Assembly (NCBI GenBank): GCA_031294825.1
Contig: JAUMPM010000054.1
Span: 1-35,871, forward strand
DNA: 35,871 bases
Source of the DNA: Collinsella sp.
GTDB lineage: Bacteria; Actinomycetota; Coriobacteriia; Coriobacteriales; Coriobacteriaceae
Direction: 5' to 3'
Shown: piece by piece, positions 24,709-33,070 of the stretch
Numbering within the stretch: position 1 is the first letter of the stretch
How the letters are laid out: every line of letters begins with the position of its first letter
The notes under the pieces: generated by a model
What the model was told of the DNA's origin: nothing
The model's input: the letters and a program-made list of their open reading frames with translations, nothing else
Database searches by the model: none
Translations under genes and position numbers: made by a program

Positions 24709-25911
24709 ATGCACAACGCCAGGACAAACGCAAGCATGACTTCGCTGTTCTTCGCGAACGTCCTCTACTGGGTCTGCGCGGGCGTGTACTCGCCGTTCCT
24801 CTCCGCTCACTACACGAGCCTCGGCCTCAGCGCAGCCCAGACCGGCATCCTCCTCGCGGCGACCCCGGTGTGTGCGCTCGCCATCCAGCCGCTCTGGTCG
24901 ACGATCGCCGACAAGCTCGGGCGCCGCCGCGCGGTCATCGTGATCCTCTGCCTTGCGGCGGCGGTACTCGCTCCGCTGTATTACCTGGCGTCGACGTTCG
25001 TCCCGGTCCTTCTCGTAACCTTTGCGTTCTCGGCGTTTTTCTCGGGGCTCCTGCCCCTGAGCGACTCCCTCGTCATCGAGCTCGCGGATCGCTCTGGCCT
25101 GGACTTTTCTCGCATTCGCATGGGTGGCACTATCGGCTATGCCATCGTCGTCCTGATCGTCGGTCGGCTGCTCGACATGGCTCCTCAAATCCAGTTCGCG
25201 GTGGTCTCTGCCGCGCTGGTGGTCTTCGCGGCTCACATGTGGCGCCTCCCCGAGGCGGGAATTCGCGCCAATGCCGCGGACGATCCCAAGGTCTCCCACG
25301 GAAAGGGCCTCCTCTCGCTGTTTACCAGCAATGAGATCGCCTTCGTCTTGGTCTTCGCCTTCATCAGTTCGGCCGCGATTGGCTTCATCGGGGCGTTCTT
25401 GGGCCGCTACGCGGTCGAGCTTGGCGAGGGTCAGAACCTCGTGGGCGTCCTGAGTGCGGTCTCCGCTGCGAGCGAGATCCCCATCCTGCTCGTTTCCTCC
25501 AAGCTGGTCAGGCGCTTCGGCGAGATGAACCTCCTGATCTTTTCCTGCTTCATGGCGGCGCTCAGGCTCGTGCTCGTGGGCACCGGCATCGTCCCGGTCA
25601 TGATCTGCGGCCAGCTGCTGCAGAGCGTGAGTTACATGACCGTCTACTACTCCTGCGTTACCTACATTGCCAACCACACTTACGAGGATTGTCGCGCTCG
25701 AGGTCAGAGCGCCTTCGCGATGGTTCAGAGCGGTCTGTCCGTCGTGGTTGCGAACCTGTTTGGCGGTTGGGCGTGCGACGCGCTCGGCACGCACGCGGGT
25801 TTTCTGGCCTTCGCCCTCGCTTCAACGATTGCTGCGGTCGTTGCTTTTGTGGCGTACGTACTGTGGCGTCGAAGCGCAGCGCCACAGCCTGAGGGCCAGT
25901 CGGCCGCATAG
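24709..25911 (+). CDS. MFS permease, LacY/HcaT-like (first gene of the island operon)
   Basis: Proton symporter of 400 residues with about twelve membrane helices in two halves. The loop between helices 2 and 3 carries ADKLGRRRAV, the MFS motif A, and FSRIRMGGTIGYAIV resembles the start of helix 5 in the LacY/nucleoside-symporter/HcaT group. AAGGGAG lies about 9 bases before ATG 24709. It is followed after 114 bases by the aldolase and PTS genes. A permease next to a complete PTS implies either a second uptake route for a related substrate or export of a product. Specificity cannot be told from sequence. Confidence 0.87.
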   Translation: MHNARTNASMTSLFFANVLYWVCAGVYSPFLSAHYTSLGLSAAQTGILLAATPVCALAIQPLWSTIADKLGRRRAVIVILCLAAAVLAPLYYLASTFVPVLLVTFAFSAFFSGLLPLSDSLVIELADRSGLDFSRIRMGGTIGYAIVVLIVGRLLDMAPQIQFAVVSAALVVFAAHMWRLPEAGIRANAADDPKVSHGKGLLSLFTSNEIAFVLVFAFISSAAIGFIGAFLGRYAVELGEGQNLVGVLSAVSAASEIPILLVSSKLVRRFGEMNLLIFSCFMAALRLVLVGTGIVPVMICGQLLQSVSYMTVYYSCVTYIANHTYEDCRARGQSAFAMVQSGLSVVVANLFGGWACDALGTHAGFLAFALASTIAAVVAFVAYVLWRRSAAPQPEGQSAA

Positions 25912-26025
25912 GTTCCACCGCGTTTTGCAAGCGCCTGCCTGCTTCGCGCTTCTCTTCGTGTTCAACCAGCTGACGAGCTGAGAACTGTCCAATCCAATGG
26001 TTATCCAAGTGAAAGGAAGACAAAG

Positions 26026-26880
26026 ATGTCTCTCATCAAGGTCAACGAGCTTCTTCAACATGCGACCGAGCACCACTATGGCGTGCCCGCGATCAACGTC
26101 ATCAACACGGAGACCATCCGTTATGCGATCCAGGCCGCCGAGGATGAGCACATGCCTATCATCATCCAGTACTGGCCCGGCTTCGAGGACCACTGTGCCC
26201 TCGACATCATCGCCTTCGCCGCCCGCTATTACGCCGAGCGCGCGAGCGTGCCCGTCGCCGTCCACCAGGATCACTCCGCTGGTTACGAGATCGCCGTCAA
26301 GGGCGTCAAGGCCGGTTTCCCCTCCGTCATGGTCGACGGCTCCTCGCTTCCCTATGAGGAGAACTTCCAGCTCACGAAGGACGTCGTCCAGGTCGCCAAG
26401 ATCTTCGACGTTGACATCGAGGCCGAGCTCGGCCACGTCGGCAACGGCTCCGACGCCAACGACTTCGTGAACAGCGACCACTATACCGACCCGAACCTCG
26501 CCGAGGAGTTCGTCGAGGGCACCGGCTGTGGTTCGCTCGCCATCGCCGTCGGCAACGCCCACGGCCCCTACGTCAAGGTCCCGAACCTCGACATGGAGCG
26601 CATCAAGGCCTGCAGGGAGGCCGTCAGCGTCCCCCTCGTCATGCACGGATGCTCCGACATCCCCGACGAGCAGCTCCAGGAGGCCGTGAACCTCGGCATG
26701 AGCAAGTTCAACATCGCCACGGAGTACTTCCGCTCCATGTACCGCGCCTTCGAGAAGGACATCAGCTCCGGCAAGAACGACGGCAACGGCATTGGCCTCC
26801 TGATGGACGCCGCCCCCGACATGCGCGCGTTCGTCGCAAGCAAGATCCAGCTTCTGAACCCCAACCACTATTCGCTCTAG
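26026..26880 (+). CDS. Class II ketose-bisphosphate aldolase
   Basis: Zinc-dependent aldolase of 284 residues, cleaving a ketose 1-phosphate or 1,6-bisphosphate to dihydroxyacetone phosphate and an aldehyde. The catalytic Asp and first Zn ligand are D82 and H83 (VHQDHS), E134 lies in IEAELGHVG, and further Zn ligands are H179 (GNAHGPY) and H207 (MHGCSDI). The usual HGGSG phosphate loop is changed to HGCSDI, and HLDHG to HQDHS, so the substrate may differ from fructose or tagatose bisphosphate. GAAAGGAAG precedes the ATG. The EIIA gene starts 10 bases after its stop, placing it in the same transcription unit as the PTS. Confidence 0.9.
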   Translation: MSLIKVNELLQHATEHHYGVPAINVINTETIRYAIQAAEDEHMPIIIQYWPGFEDHCALDIIAFAARYYAERASVPVAVHQDHSAGYEIAVKGVKAGFPSVMVDGSSLPYEENFQLTKDVVQVAKIFDVDIEAELGHVGNGSDANDFVNSDHYTDPNLAEEFVEGTGCGSLAIAVGNAHGPYVKVPNLDMERIKACREAVSVPLVMHGCSDIPDEQLQEAVNLGMSKFNIATEYFRSMYRAFEKDISSGKNDGNGIGLLMDAAPDMRAFVASKIQLLNPNHYSL

Positions 26881-26890
26881 GAGAGACTCG

Positions 26891-27319
26891 ATGAAGAAAG
26901 TTCTTGTCGCGTCGCACGGTCACCTCGCAAGCGGAATCAGGAGCTCGATCGAGATCCTGACCGGTATGGCGGACATGGTGGAAGCAGTTGACTGCTACGT
27001 GGACGACTCCGATTTCACCCCTCGCATCCAGGCGTTTATTGACTCGGTGGGCCCTGAGGACGAGGCCATCATCTTCACCGACATCTACGGTGGCTCCGTC
27101 TTCCAGAAGGTCGTCCTCATGGAGCCGGAGAAGCGCGGGATCGTCCATGTTACCGGTATGAACCTCGGTCTCGTGATCGAGGCGCTCCTCGGCGCTGAGC
27201 CGGTCACGGCAGATTCGATCAAGCAGAGCGTCGAGCTGGCGAGGGCGACGATGCAGGTCGTCGAGCCTCCGAGCAACGCCGCGGACAACGAGGGGTCCGA
27301 CGGAGACTTCTTCGATTAG
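26891..27319 (+). CDS. PTS EIIA component, mannose family
   Basis: Cytoplasmic phosphocarrier of 142 residues that receives phosphate from HPr. The phospho-acceptor is H9 in VLVASHGHLASGI, the canonical site of the ManX/LevD/AgaF fold. DIYGGSVFQKVV replaces the more common GGSPFN stretch. An acidic tail (ADNEGSDGDFFD) ends the protein. TAGGAGAG, overlapping the aldolase stop, is the ribosome-binding site. A stand-alone EIIA followed by separate EIIB, EIIC and EIID genes is the usual four-gene layout of this PTS class. Confidence 0.92.
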   Translation: MKKVLVASHGHLASGIRSSIEILTGMADMVEAVDCYVDDSDFTPRIQAFIDSVGPEDEAIIFTDIYGGSVFQKVVLMEPEKRGIVHVTGMNLGLVIEALLGAEPVTADSIKQSVELARATMQVVEPPSNAADNEGSDGDFFD

Positions 27320-27348
27320 AGAGCACTAATAAGTAAGGAGAGGAAACA

Positions 27349-27852
27349 ATGATTGTTCAGGTTCGAGTCGATGACCGTCTGATTCACGGGCAGGTCGCCC
27401 TGGTGTGGACCAAGGAGCTCAACACCACCAGGATCATCGTCGCCAACAAGCACGCCGTGGAGAGTGATGCCCTTCGCATGACGCTTTCCATGGGTACGCC
27501 GGCGGGCCAGAAGCTCCTCGTCAAGGATGTTCCGGATGCTTGCCGCATCGCGAACGATCCGCGTGCGGACTCCATGCGCATCTTCGCGCTCACCAACTGC
27601 GTGCGTGACGTGCTTGAGCTCGTTAAAGGCGCACCGGGCAAGATCGAGGGCGTGAACGTTGCCAATGTCGGCCGCTTCGACAAGTCCGATCCGGATAGCA
27701 AGGTCGCCCTCAACTCCACGATCATGCTCAACCCGGATGAGCTCGAGGCCGCGAAGGAGCTTTGCGAGCAGGGTATTCCGGTTTTCCATCAGCTTATCCC
27801 GTCCAATCCCAAGACTCCTCTCAAGAGTCTGATCGAGGCGGCGGAGAAATAA
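27349..27852 (+). CDS. PTS EIIB component, mannose family
   Basis: Cytoplasmic phosphocarrier of 167 residues that passes phosphate from EIIA to the incoming sugar. The phospho-acceptor is H13 in VRVDDRLIHGQVALVW, diagnostic for the mannose/fructose/sorbose family. The length is standard. AGGAGAGGAAAC directly precedes the ATG. It lies 29 bases after EIIA and 46 bases before EIIC. Confidence 0.94.
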   Translation: MIVQVRVDDRLIHGQVALVWTKELNTTRIIVANKHAVESDALRMTLSMGTPAGQKLLVKDVPDACRIANDPRADSMRIFALTNCVRDVLELVKGAPGKIEGVNVANVGRFDKSDPDSKVALNSTIMLNPDELEAAKELCEQGIPVFHQLIPSNPKTPLKSLIEAAEK

Positions 27853-27898
27853 GGGGATTTGGCCAGGCGGTCAAATGAAATGAGAGAAAGGAAGTCAA

Positions 27899-28711
27899 AT
27901 GATTGGGTTAGCAGTAATGGCCTGGTTGACCGTGCTGATTTGCTACGGCGGCAACTGGGTTCTCGGTCAGTGTATGATCGAGCGTCCTCTCGTGGTCGGC
28001 CTCGTTGCGGGCCTTCTGATGGGCGACGTCAAGACCGGTGTCATCATCGGTGCCTCTCTCGAGGCAATCTTCATGGGCGCGGTTAACATCGGTGGCGCCA
28101 TCTCCGCCGAGCCCGTTACCGCGACCGCCCTCGCCGTCGCCTTCACCGTTGGCGCCGGCATCGACCAAGGCGCCGCCATCACGCTGGCCGTTCCCGTTGG
28201 CGTCGTCACCGCGTTCCTCTCGATCTTCATGAACAACGTGTTCCTCGCGTTCTTCGCCGCCACCTTTGACAAGATGGCCGCCGAGGGCAACGAGAAGGGC
28301 CTCGCGCTTCAGCACTTCGTTCTCTGGTTCGTTAAGTACGCCGCCTTTGGCCTCATCGCCTTCCTCGGCGTTTACCTTGGCGCTGAGCCCGTTGCCGCTA
28401 TCGTCAACCAGATTCCGGCCAATGTCATGAGCGGCCTCAACGCCGTGGGCGCCCTCCTGCCCGCCGTTGGTATGGCGCTCCTGCTCCAGATGCTGTGGAG
28501 CACCGAGCTCAGCATCTACTTCTTCCTGGGCTTCACGCTCTACCAGTACCTCGGCCTCCCGATGATCGCCATCGCGGTTCTCGGCGTCATCATCGCGGTT
28601 GCCTCCGCCCTCCGCGACAAGGAGATTTTCGATCTCACCAAGAAGGGCTTGGCCACCCAGGCCGTTTCCAACGACTCTGTAACCAGCGACGAGGAGGATT
28701 TCTTCGCATGA
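27899..28711 (+). CDS. PTS EIIC component, mannose family
   Basis: Membrane subunit of the sugar channel, 270 residues with about seven hydrophobic segments. It begins MIGLAVMAWLTVLICYGGNW, and GLVAGLLMGDVKTGVIIGASLEAIFMGAVNIGGA is the conserved sugar-binding region of ManY/AgaC/SorA proteins. The acidic tail EEDFFA overlaps the start of EIID by 4 bases (ATGA), so the two membrane subunits are translationally coupled. GAAAGGAAG precedes the ATG. Confidence 0.94.
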   Translation: MIGLAVMAWLTVLICYGGNWVLGQCMIERPLVVGLVAGLLMGDVKTGVIIGASLEAIFMGAVNIGGAISAEPVTATALAVAFTVGAGIDQGAAITLAVPVGVVTAFLSIFMNNVFLAFFAATFDKMAAEGNEKGLALQHFVLWFVKYAAFGLIAFLGVYLGAEPVAAIVNQIPANVMSGLNAVGALLPAVGMALLLQMLWSTELSIYFFLGFTLYQYLGLPMIAIAVLGVIIAVASALRDKEIFDLTKKGLATQAVSNDSVTSDEEDFFA

Positions 28712-29544
28712 GCAACCTGACCAAGAATGTGAGCCCTGAAGACAAGAAGATGCTCAACAGCATTTTCCTGCGCTCTTTCTCCGTGTTCGCCTCCTGCGCC
28801 GGCGGTTCCGTCAAGGCTGGCGCCGACGGCTGGCTGTACTCCGTCCAGCCCGCGCTTAACCGCTACTACGCCGATGACCCCGAGGCCCGTGCCGAAGCCA
28901 TGAAGCGTCACACGACTTGGTACAACATTACCCAGAACGTCGGCACGTTCGCCATGGGCCTCGTCGCCTCCATGGAGAGGGAGAACTCGCAGCACGAAGA
29001 CTTCAACACCGAGTCCATCGACGGCATCAAGGTTTCCCTGATGGGCCCGATGTCCGGCATCGGTGACGCAATCTTCTGGGGCGTCCTGCGTGTCATCGCT
29101 GCCGGCATTGGCATCAACCTCGCCATGAGCGGCTCGCCCCTCGGCGCGATCATGTTCCTGCTGATCTACAACATCCCGTCGATCCTCTGCCGATACTTCA
29201 TGACCTACCTCGGCTTCAGCATGGGCACCAACTTCATCTCCGAGATGTACGAGGGTGGTCTCATGAAGCTCATCACCAAGGCGACCTCCACGGTTGGCCT
29301 CGTGATGATCGGTGCCATGACTGCGGCGAACGTCCAATTCAACACGATCCTGTCCATTCCGGTTCAGGACTCTGACCCCGTCATGATCCAGACCTACCTC
29401 GACTCGATCTTCAAGGGCATCGTGCCCCTGGGGCTTACGCTCGTCGTCCTCTGGCTCCTGCGCAAGAAGAACGTGAACGTCAACATCATCCTGGTTGGCA
29501 TCATGATTCTGGCGCTCGTCCTCGGCCTCGTGGGCATCGTGTAG
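28708..29544 (+). CDS. PTS EIID component, mannose family
   Basis: Second membrane subunit, 278 residues. The N-terminal soluble part (LNSIFLRSFSVFASCAGGSVKAG; then RHTTWYNITQNVGTFAMGLVASME) and the GIKVSLMGPMSGIGDAIFW block are typical of ManZ/AgaD/SorM. Membrane helices follow and a short C-terminal helix ends the protein. The ATG at 28708 lies within the stop of EIIC and behind GAGGAGG at 28691-28697. EIIC and EIID together form the transport unit in the cytoplasmic membrane. Clear membership of the family does not reveal the sugar. Confidence 0.94.
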   Translation: MSNLTKNVSPEDKKMLNSIFLRSFSVFASCAGGSVKAGADGWLYSVQPALNRYYADDPEARAEAMKRHTTWYNITQNVGTFAMGLVASMERENSQHEDFNTESIDGIKVSLMGPMSGIGDAIFWGVLRVIAAGIGINLAMSGSPLGAIMFLLIYNIPSILCRYFMTYLGFSMGTNFISEMYEGGLMKLITKATSTVGLVMIGAMTAANVQFNTILSIPVQDSDPVMIQTYLDSIFKGIVPLGLTLVVLWLLRKKNVNVNIILVGIMILALVLGLVGIV

Positions 29545-29586
29545 GGCGGCTTCCGGATCATTCGAAGCTTGTTTAAGGCAATTCCC

Positions 29587-29623
29587 GGCGGCACGCGATC
29601 GAGGACATTCGACGCGTGCCGCC
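29587..29623 (+). terminator. Intercistronic hairpin between EIID and the reductase gene
   Basis: GGCGGCACGCG (29587-29597) pairs with CGCGTGCCGCC (29613-29623), and TCGA/TCGA extends the stem inside. No T-tract follows, and the next ribosome-binding site AAGGAG starts 7 bases later. It is more likely an mRNA-processing or stability element within the operon than a full terminator. Confidence 0.55.
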
Positions 29624-29641
29624 CCATTAGAAGGAGAGAAC

Positions 29642-30586
29642 ATGCGCTACACGCACCTCAAGAATTCCGATGTCGACGTCTCCCAGCTCGCTGTGGGCAC
29701 CTGGGCGATCGGCGGCGACTCCTTTGGTGAGAACGATGACGCCGCCAGCATGTCCGCCATCCGCACCATGCTCGATCACGGCGTCAACCTCATCGACACC
29801 GCGCCGTGCTATGGCAACGGCACATCCGAGAAGGTCGTCGGCAACGCGCTCAGGGGCGTCGACAGAGAGAGCTACCTGCTCTCGACCAAGGTTGGCCTGA
29901 TCACCAGCGCCGCCGGCTATGACCGCGACTCCTCGTTCAAGAACATCATGAGGGAGGTCGAGAGCTCGCTGCGCAACCTCCGCACCGACTACATCGACTT
30001 CTACTTCGTGCACTGGCCCGACGCTAAGACTCCGTTCTCCGAGACGATGTGCGCCCTCCAGCTCCTCAAGGAGCAGGGCAAGATTCGCCACATCGGCGTC
30101 TCCAACTTCACGACCGAGATGATCGAGGAGTGCGAGAAGGTCGCTCAGATTGACGTCCAGCAGCCGCCCTACTCTATGGTTGACCGCTCCTCCGAGGACC
30201 TCATCAAGTGGGGCTACGAGCGTGGCATCGACTCCTTCACCTATGGCTCCCTTGGCGCGGGCATCCTGTCGGGCAAGTTCCGCGAGCTGACGAAGTTCGA
30301 GGAAGGCGACGTCCGCGGTGGCTTCTACGACTACTTCCGGGAGCCCAAGTTCTCGCGCGTCCAGGAGCTGCTCAAGGTCATGGACGAGATCGCCGAGGCC
30401 CACGACAAACCCGTGGCGCAGGTTGCCGTGAACTGGAGCACCCAGAAGGAGTACGTGGGCACCGCTCTCGTGGGCGTGCGCACGGACGCCCACGCGATTC
30501 AGAACTGCGAGACGTTCGAGTGGGAGCTTTCCGCCGACGAGATGGCCAAGCTCGACGCCAGGCTCGACGAGCTGAAGATCGGCTAG
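29642..30586 (+). CDS. Aldo/keto reductase
   Basis: NAD(P)H-dependent oxidoreductase of 314 residues with a TIM-barrel fold. The catalytic tetrad is complete: D52 and Y57 (NLIDTAPCYGNGTSE), K83 (STKVGL) and H124 (FYFVHWPD). GLEWLK-like cofactor positions are replaced by the SYGSLGAGILSGKF and GVRTDAHAIQNC region typical of the IolS/YdhF-like group. AAGGAGAG precedes the ATG. Its place in the PTS-aldolase operon suggests that it reduces an aldehyde released by the aldolase, or oxidises or reduces the sugar itself. The esterase gene starts 2 bases after its stop. Confidence 0.9.
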   Translation: MRYTHLKNSDVDVSQLAVGTWAIGGDSFGENDDAASMSAIRTMLDHGVNLIDTAPCYGNGTSEKVVGNALRGVDRESYLLSTKVGLITSAAGYDRDSSFKNIMREVESSLRNLRTDYIDFYFVHWPDAKTPFSETMCALQLLKEQGKIRHIGVSNFTTEMIEECEKVAQIDVQQPPYSMVDRSSEDLIKWGYERGIDSFTYGSLGAGILSGKFRELTKFEEGDVRGGFYDYFREPKFSRVQELLKVMDEIAEAHDKPVAQVAVNWSTQKEYVGTALVGVRTDAHAIQNCETFEWELSADEMAKLDARLDELKIG

Positions 30587-30588
30587 CC

Positions 30589-31680
30589 ATGAGCGCCGAG
30601 GATAGGAAGTACCCCACTTCCGAGCTTGAGGTGCTTGAGAGTGGCGCGAGGGAGGTTGTCGAGCCTAACGGCCTGAGGCTGATGCTGAAGCCCGTGCCGG
30701 GTGACGACCGCGAGCACGTGCTCGATCCGCGCGTCTATGTTCGTGCGCACGCGAAGCTCGCTGCGGCTCCTGCGGCGGGGTCGGCGCCGGCCGGACCGGT
30801 GGACGTGATCGCGTGGCGCTCCGCGCCCAACAAGGAGACCCACGTCGTGAGGGGCGCGAACGTTGCCAAGAAGACCGTCGTCATGAACTTCGGCGACAAG
30901 GGCATTCCGCTGCACATCTTCACGCCGGAGGGGCACGAGGATGGGTCTGCCGCGCTCGTGTTCATCCATGGCGGCGGGTTCATGGTGGGCAACATCGGCC
31001 AGTACGAGAACTGCCTGCGCGACATCGTGGAGCGCACGGGTTGCGTCGCGATCTATCCGGAGTACCGCCTGTCTCCCGAGACGATGTTCCCGGGTGGCGT
31101 CGAGGACTGCGTGAAGACGCTCGACTGGCTTGTCGATCACGCTGACGAGCTGGGCGTTGATGCGACTCGCATTGCCGTGGCTGGTGACTCTGCGGGTGGC
31201 AGCCTGTCGAATGCCGTCGTGCTCGAGGGCTCTCACGCGGATAGGATCAAGGCGGTTGTCGAGCTTTATCCGCTCGTTGATGGCGGTCCCGTTCCGGATG
31301 AGTGGTCCTATGACCTGTACGAGGTCGTGGATGAGCAGAGGCCCGAGGCGCTGAGCAGGGTTGATCGCATTCGCCTCGCCAACAACGACCTTCCGCCCAT
31401 GTACGTCAACGGCGATGCGGACAAGATGCTCGACCCGTTGATTTCCGCGCTGTTCGCGGAGGACGTGAGCGCGTTCCCCCGCACGGTCATCATCTCTTCC
31501 GAGTATGACTATCTGCGCTATCAGGACGAGCTGTTCGCGAAGAGGCTGCAGGATGCGGGCGTTGACGTCACTGCGATTCGTTATCGCGGCTGCGACCACG
31601 GCTTCTTCGAGATGTACGGCGTGATGCCTCAGGCTGAGGATGTCTGTCGCGTCATCTCCGAGGAGCTTGCGAAGATCTAG
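30589..31680 (+). CDS. HSL-type alpha/beta hydrolase (esterase)
   Basis: Serine hydrolase of 363 residues, alpha/beta hydrolase fold-3. The oxyanion-hole motif HGGGF lies near residue 127, the nucleophile elbow GDSAGGS with Ser near 200, the acid in SSEYDYLRY near 306 and the catalytic His in CDHGFFEM near 337, so the triad is complete. An unusual N-terminal extension of about 110 residues without a recognisable domain precedes the fold. There is no signal peptide, so it is cytoplasmic. It starts 2 bases after the reductase stop and is the last gene of the operon. A role in removing acyl groups from an imported sugar derivative is a reasonable guess. Confidence 0.88.
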   Translation: MSAEDRKYPTSELEVLESGAREVVEPNGLRLMLKPVPGDDREHVLDPRVYVRAHAKLAAAPAAGSAPAGPVDVIAWRSAPNKETHVVRGANVAKKTVVMNFGDKGIPLHIFTPEGHEDGSAALVFIHGGGFMVGNIGQYENCLRDIVERTGCVAIYPEYRLSPETMFPGGVEDCVKTLDWLVDHADELGVDATRIAVAGDSAGGSLSNAVVLEGSHADRIKAVVELYPLVDGGPVPDEWSYDLYEVVDEQRPEALSRVDRIRLANNDLPPMYVNGDADKMLDPLISALFAEDVSAFPRTVIISSEYDYLRYQDELFAKRLQDAGVDVTAIRYRGCDHGFFEMYGVMPQAEDVCRVISEELAKI

Positions 31681-31713
31681 GGGCTCGTCGCGGCGACCTC
31701 CTGGACGAGTGAC

Positions 31714-31751
31714 GGTCCGGCGGGATGCTAGGTGCGTCCCGCCGGACCTTT
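31714..31751 (+). terminator. Terminator of the carbohydrate operon
   Basis: GGTCCGGCGGGA (31714-31725) pairs perfectly with TCCCGCCGGACC (31737-31748) over 12 bp, followed by a short TTT. It lies 34 bases after the esterase stop and closes the operon. Confidence 0.75.
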
Positions 31752-31825
31752 GCGTTGGCGTGCGCGTGCCGCTTGCCGGCGGGCGCGTGTGGGGTTTGCC
31801 TCGGCGGTGCCGGATTGACTGGGAG

Positions 31826-32123
31826 ACGCGTTTACCGCCGATCTTCCAAGCGAGCCCAGCAAGCAAACCGCGAGCTGAGCCCCAAGGGCATTGACAAGGG
31901 CGTGGGCGTGGCGCGAGCACTGGAGTATCTGGGATGCAGCCGTAACGCGCGCACCTTTGGCTTCGGCGATTCGGGCAACGACCTGGGCATACTCGCCGCT
32001 GTCGAGATGGCTGTCGCCATGGGCAACGCCATGCCCGAGGTCAAGGCGGTCGCCGACTATGTGACCGACGACGTCGAGCACGACGGCACCGTCACGGCGA
32101 TGCGCCATTTTGGGTTGATCTAG
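31826..32123 (+). pseudogene. 3' remnant of a HAD-family (Cof-type) phosphatase gene
   Basis: From about 31870 the frame encodes ELSPKGIDKGVGVARALEYLG, then GFGDSGNDLGILAAVEMAVAMGNAMPEVKAVADYVTDD and a normal C-terminus at 32123. This is motif III (Lys) and motif IV (GDSGND) of a Cof-type HAD hydrolase. The nucleophile motif DxDGT, the cap and about two thirds of the protein are missing. Upstream the frame turns into Arg/Ala-rich text without family resemblance. There is no ribosome-binding site before a plausible start. It differs from the intact HAD gene at 22668-23495. It is best read as a gene truncated by a deletion or by the arrival of the neighbouring operon; the left boundary is approximate. 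Confidence 0.75.
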
Positions 32124-32334
32124 CGGGAACCGCCCAATTACCGTTCACCCGCGGCGGGCGGCTCAAATGGGCCCGCCCTGCAAAATCGTTTTGCTGCTGG
32201 AAGGTGTGCTCAAAAACGCTAAAGCGTTTATACCGTTCGCCGAGAAGACAAAAAACCGCAGTTCACGCCTTGATAAACGTAGGTAAAGTGTTTAGCAGTT
32301 TAACGCCCATATGCAAACGAAAGGAATCAGGCAG

Positions 32335-33039
32335 ATGGCAATCAAGGTGTTCGCTGACGGTGCAAACCTCGAGGGCATGCTCGACATGTACGAGAACGGC
32401 AACGTTCAGGGTTTCACGACCAACCCGTCCCTTATGAAGAAGGGCGGCGTGACGGACTACCGCGCGTTTGCCAAGGAGGTCCTGGCCTACATCACCGATG
32501 TGTCCGTCTCGTTTGAGGTCTTTGCCGACGACGCCGAGACCATGGAGGTCGAGGCGCGCGAGATCGCTACCTGGGCCGAGAACGTCTACGTCAAGATCCC
32601 GTGCGTGACCACCAAGGGCGAGTCCACCGCCGAGCTGGTCCGCAAGCTTTCGGCCGATGGCATCAAGGTCAACGTCACCACCATCTTTACGCCTGCGCAG
32701 GTCGATGAGATGGTCGAGGCCGTTGACGCCGAGACGCCGTCCATCATCTCGCTCTTTGCCGGCCGTATCGCCGATACCGGCGTCGATCCCATTCCGTTTG
32801 TGACGGAGTCGGTCAAGAAGGCCGCCGTCAAGCCCAACTGCGAGGTCCTGTGGGCATCCACGCGCGAGCTTATCAACATCTATCAGGCCGAAGCCTGCGG
32901 TTGCCAGATCATCACGGTGCCCAACAGCATCCTGGCCAAGCGCAAGAACATCGGCCGTGACCCCTACGAGGTCTCGCTCGACACCGTGCGCGGCTTTGCC
33001 AAGGATATCGCGTCGCTCGGCTTCCATATCCTGCCGTAA
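32335..33039 (+). CDS. Transaldolase-family protein
   Basis: Class I aldolase of 234 residues. FTTNPSLM, the Schiff-base Lys K87 in VYVKIPC, NVTTIFTPAQ, SLFAGRIADTGVDP and ASTRELINIYQA are in the order found in short transaldolases (TalC type) and fructose-6-phosphate aldolases. It acts in the cytoplasm, in the non-oxidative pentose phosphate pathway or in cleaving a ketose phosphate. AAAGGA at 32320-32325 lies 9 bases before ATG 32335; an in-frame ATG at 32311 precedes that site and is less likely. It lies outside the PTS operon, behind the HAD remnant, and its third-position codon use looks more like the housekeeping genes. Confidence 0.88.
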   Translation: MAIKVFADGANLEGMLDMYENGNVQGFTTNPSLMKKGGVTDYRAFAKEVLAYITDVSVSFEVFADDAETMEVEAREIATWAENVYVKIPCVTTKGESTAELVRKLSADGIKVNVTTIFTPAQVDEMVEAVDAETPSIISLFAGRIADTGVDPIPFVTESVKKAAVKPNCEVLWASTRELINIYQAEACGCQIITVPNSILAKRKNIGRDPYEVSLDTVRGFAKDIASLGFHILP

Positions 33040-33070
33040 CGCGAACACTGGCTGCGCTGCGAGTTGTTCG

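Noticed and set aside
22668..32123. Integrative element with integrase and att sites
   Set aside because: No integrase, transposase, tRNA gene or direct repeats were found at the island ends; only the truncated HAD gene hints at insertion.
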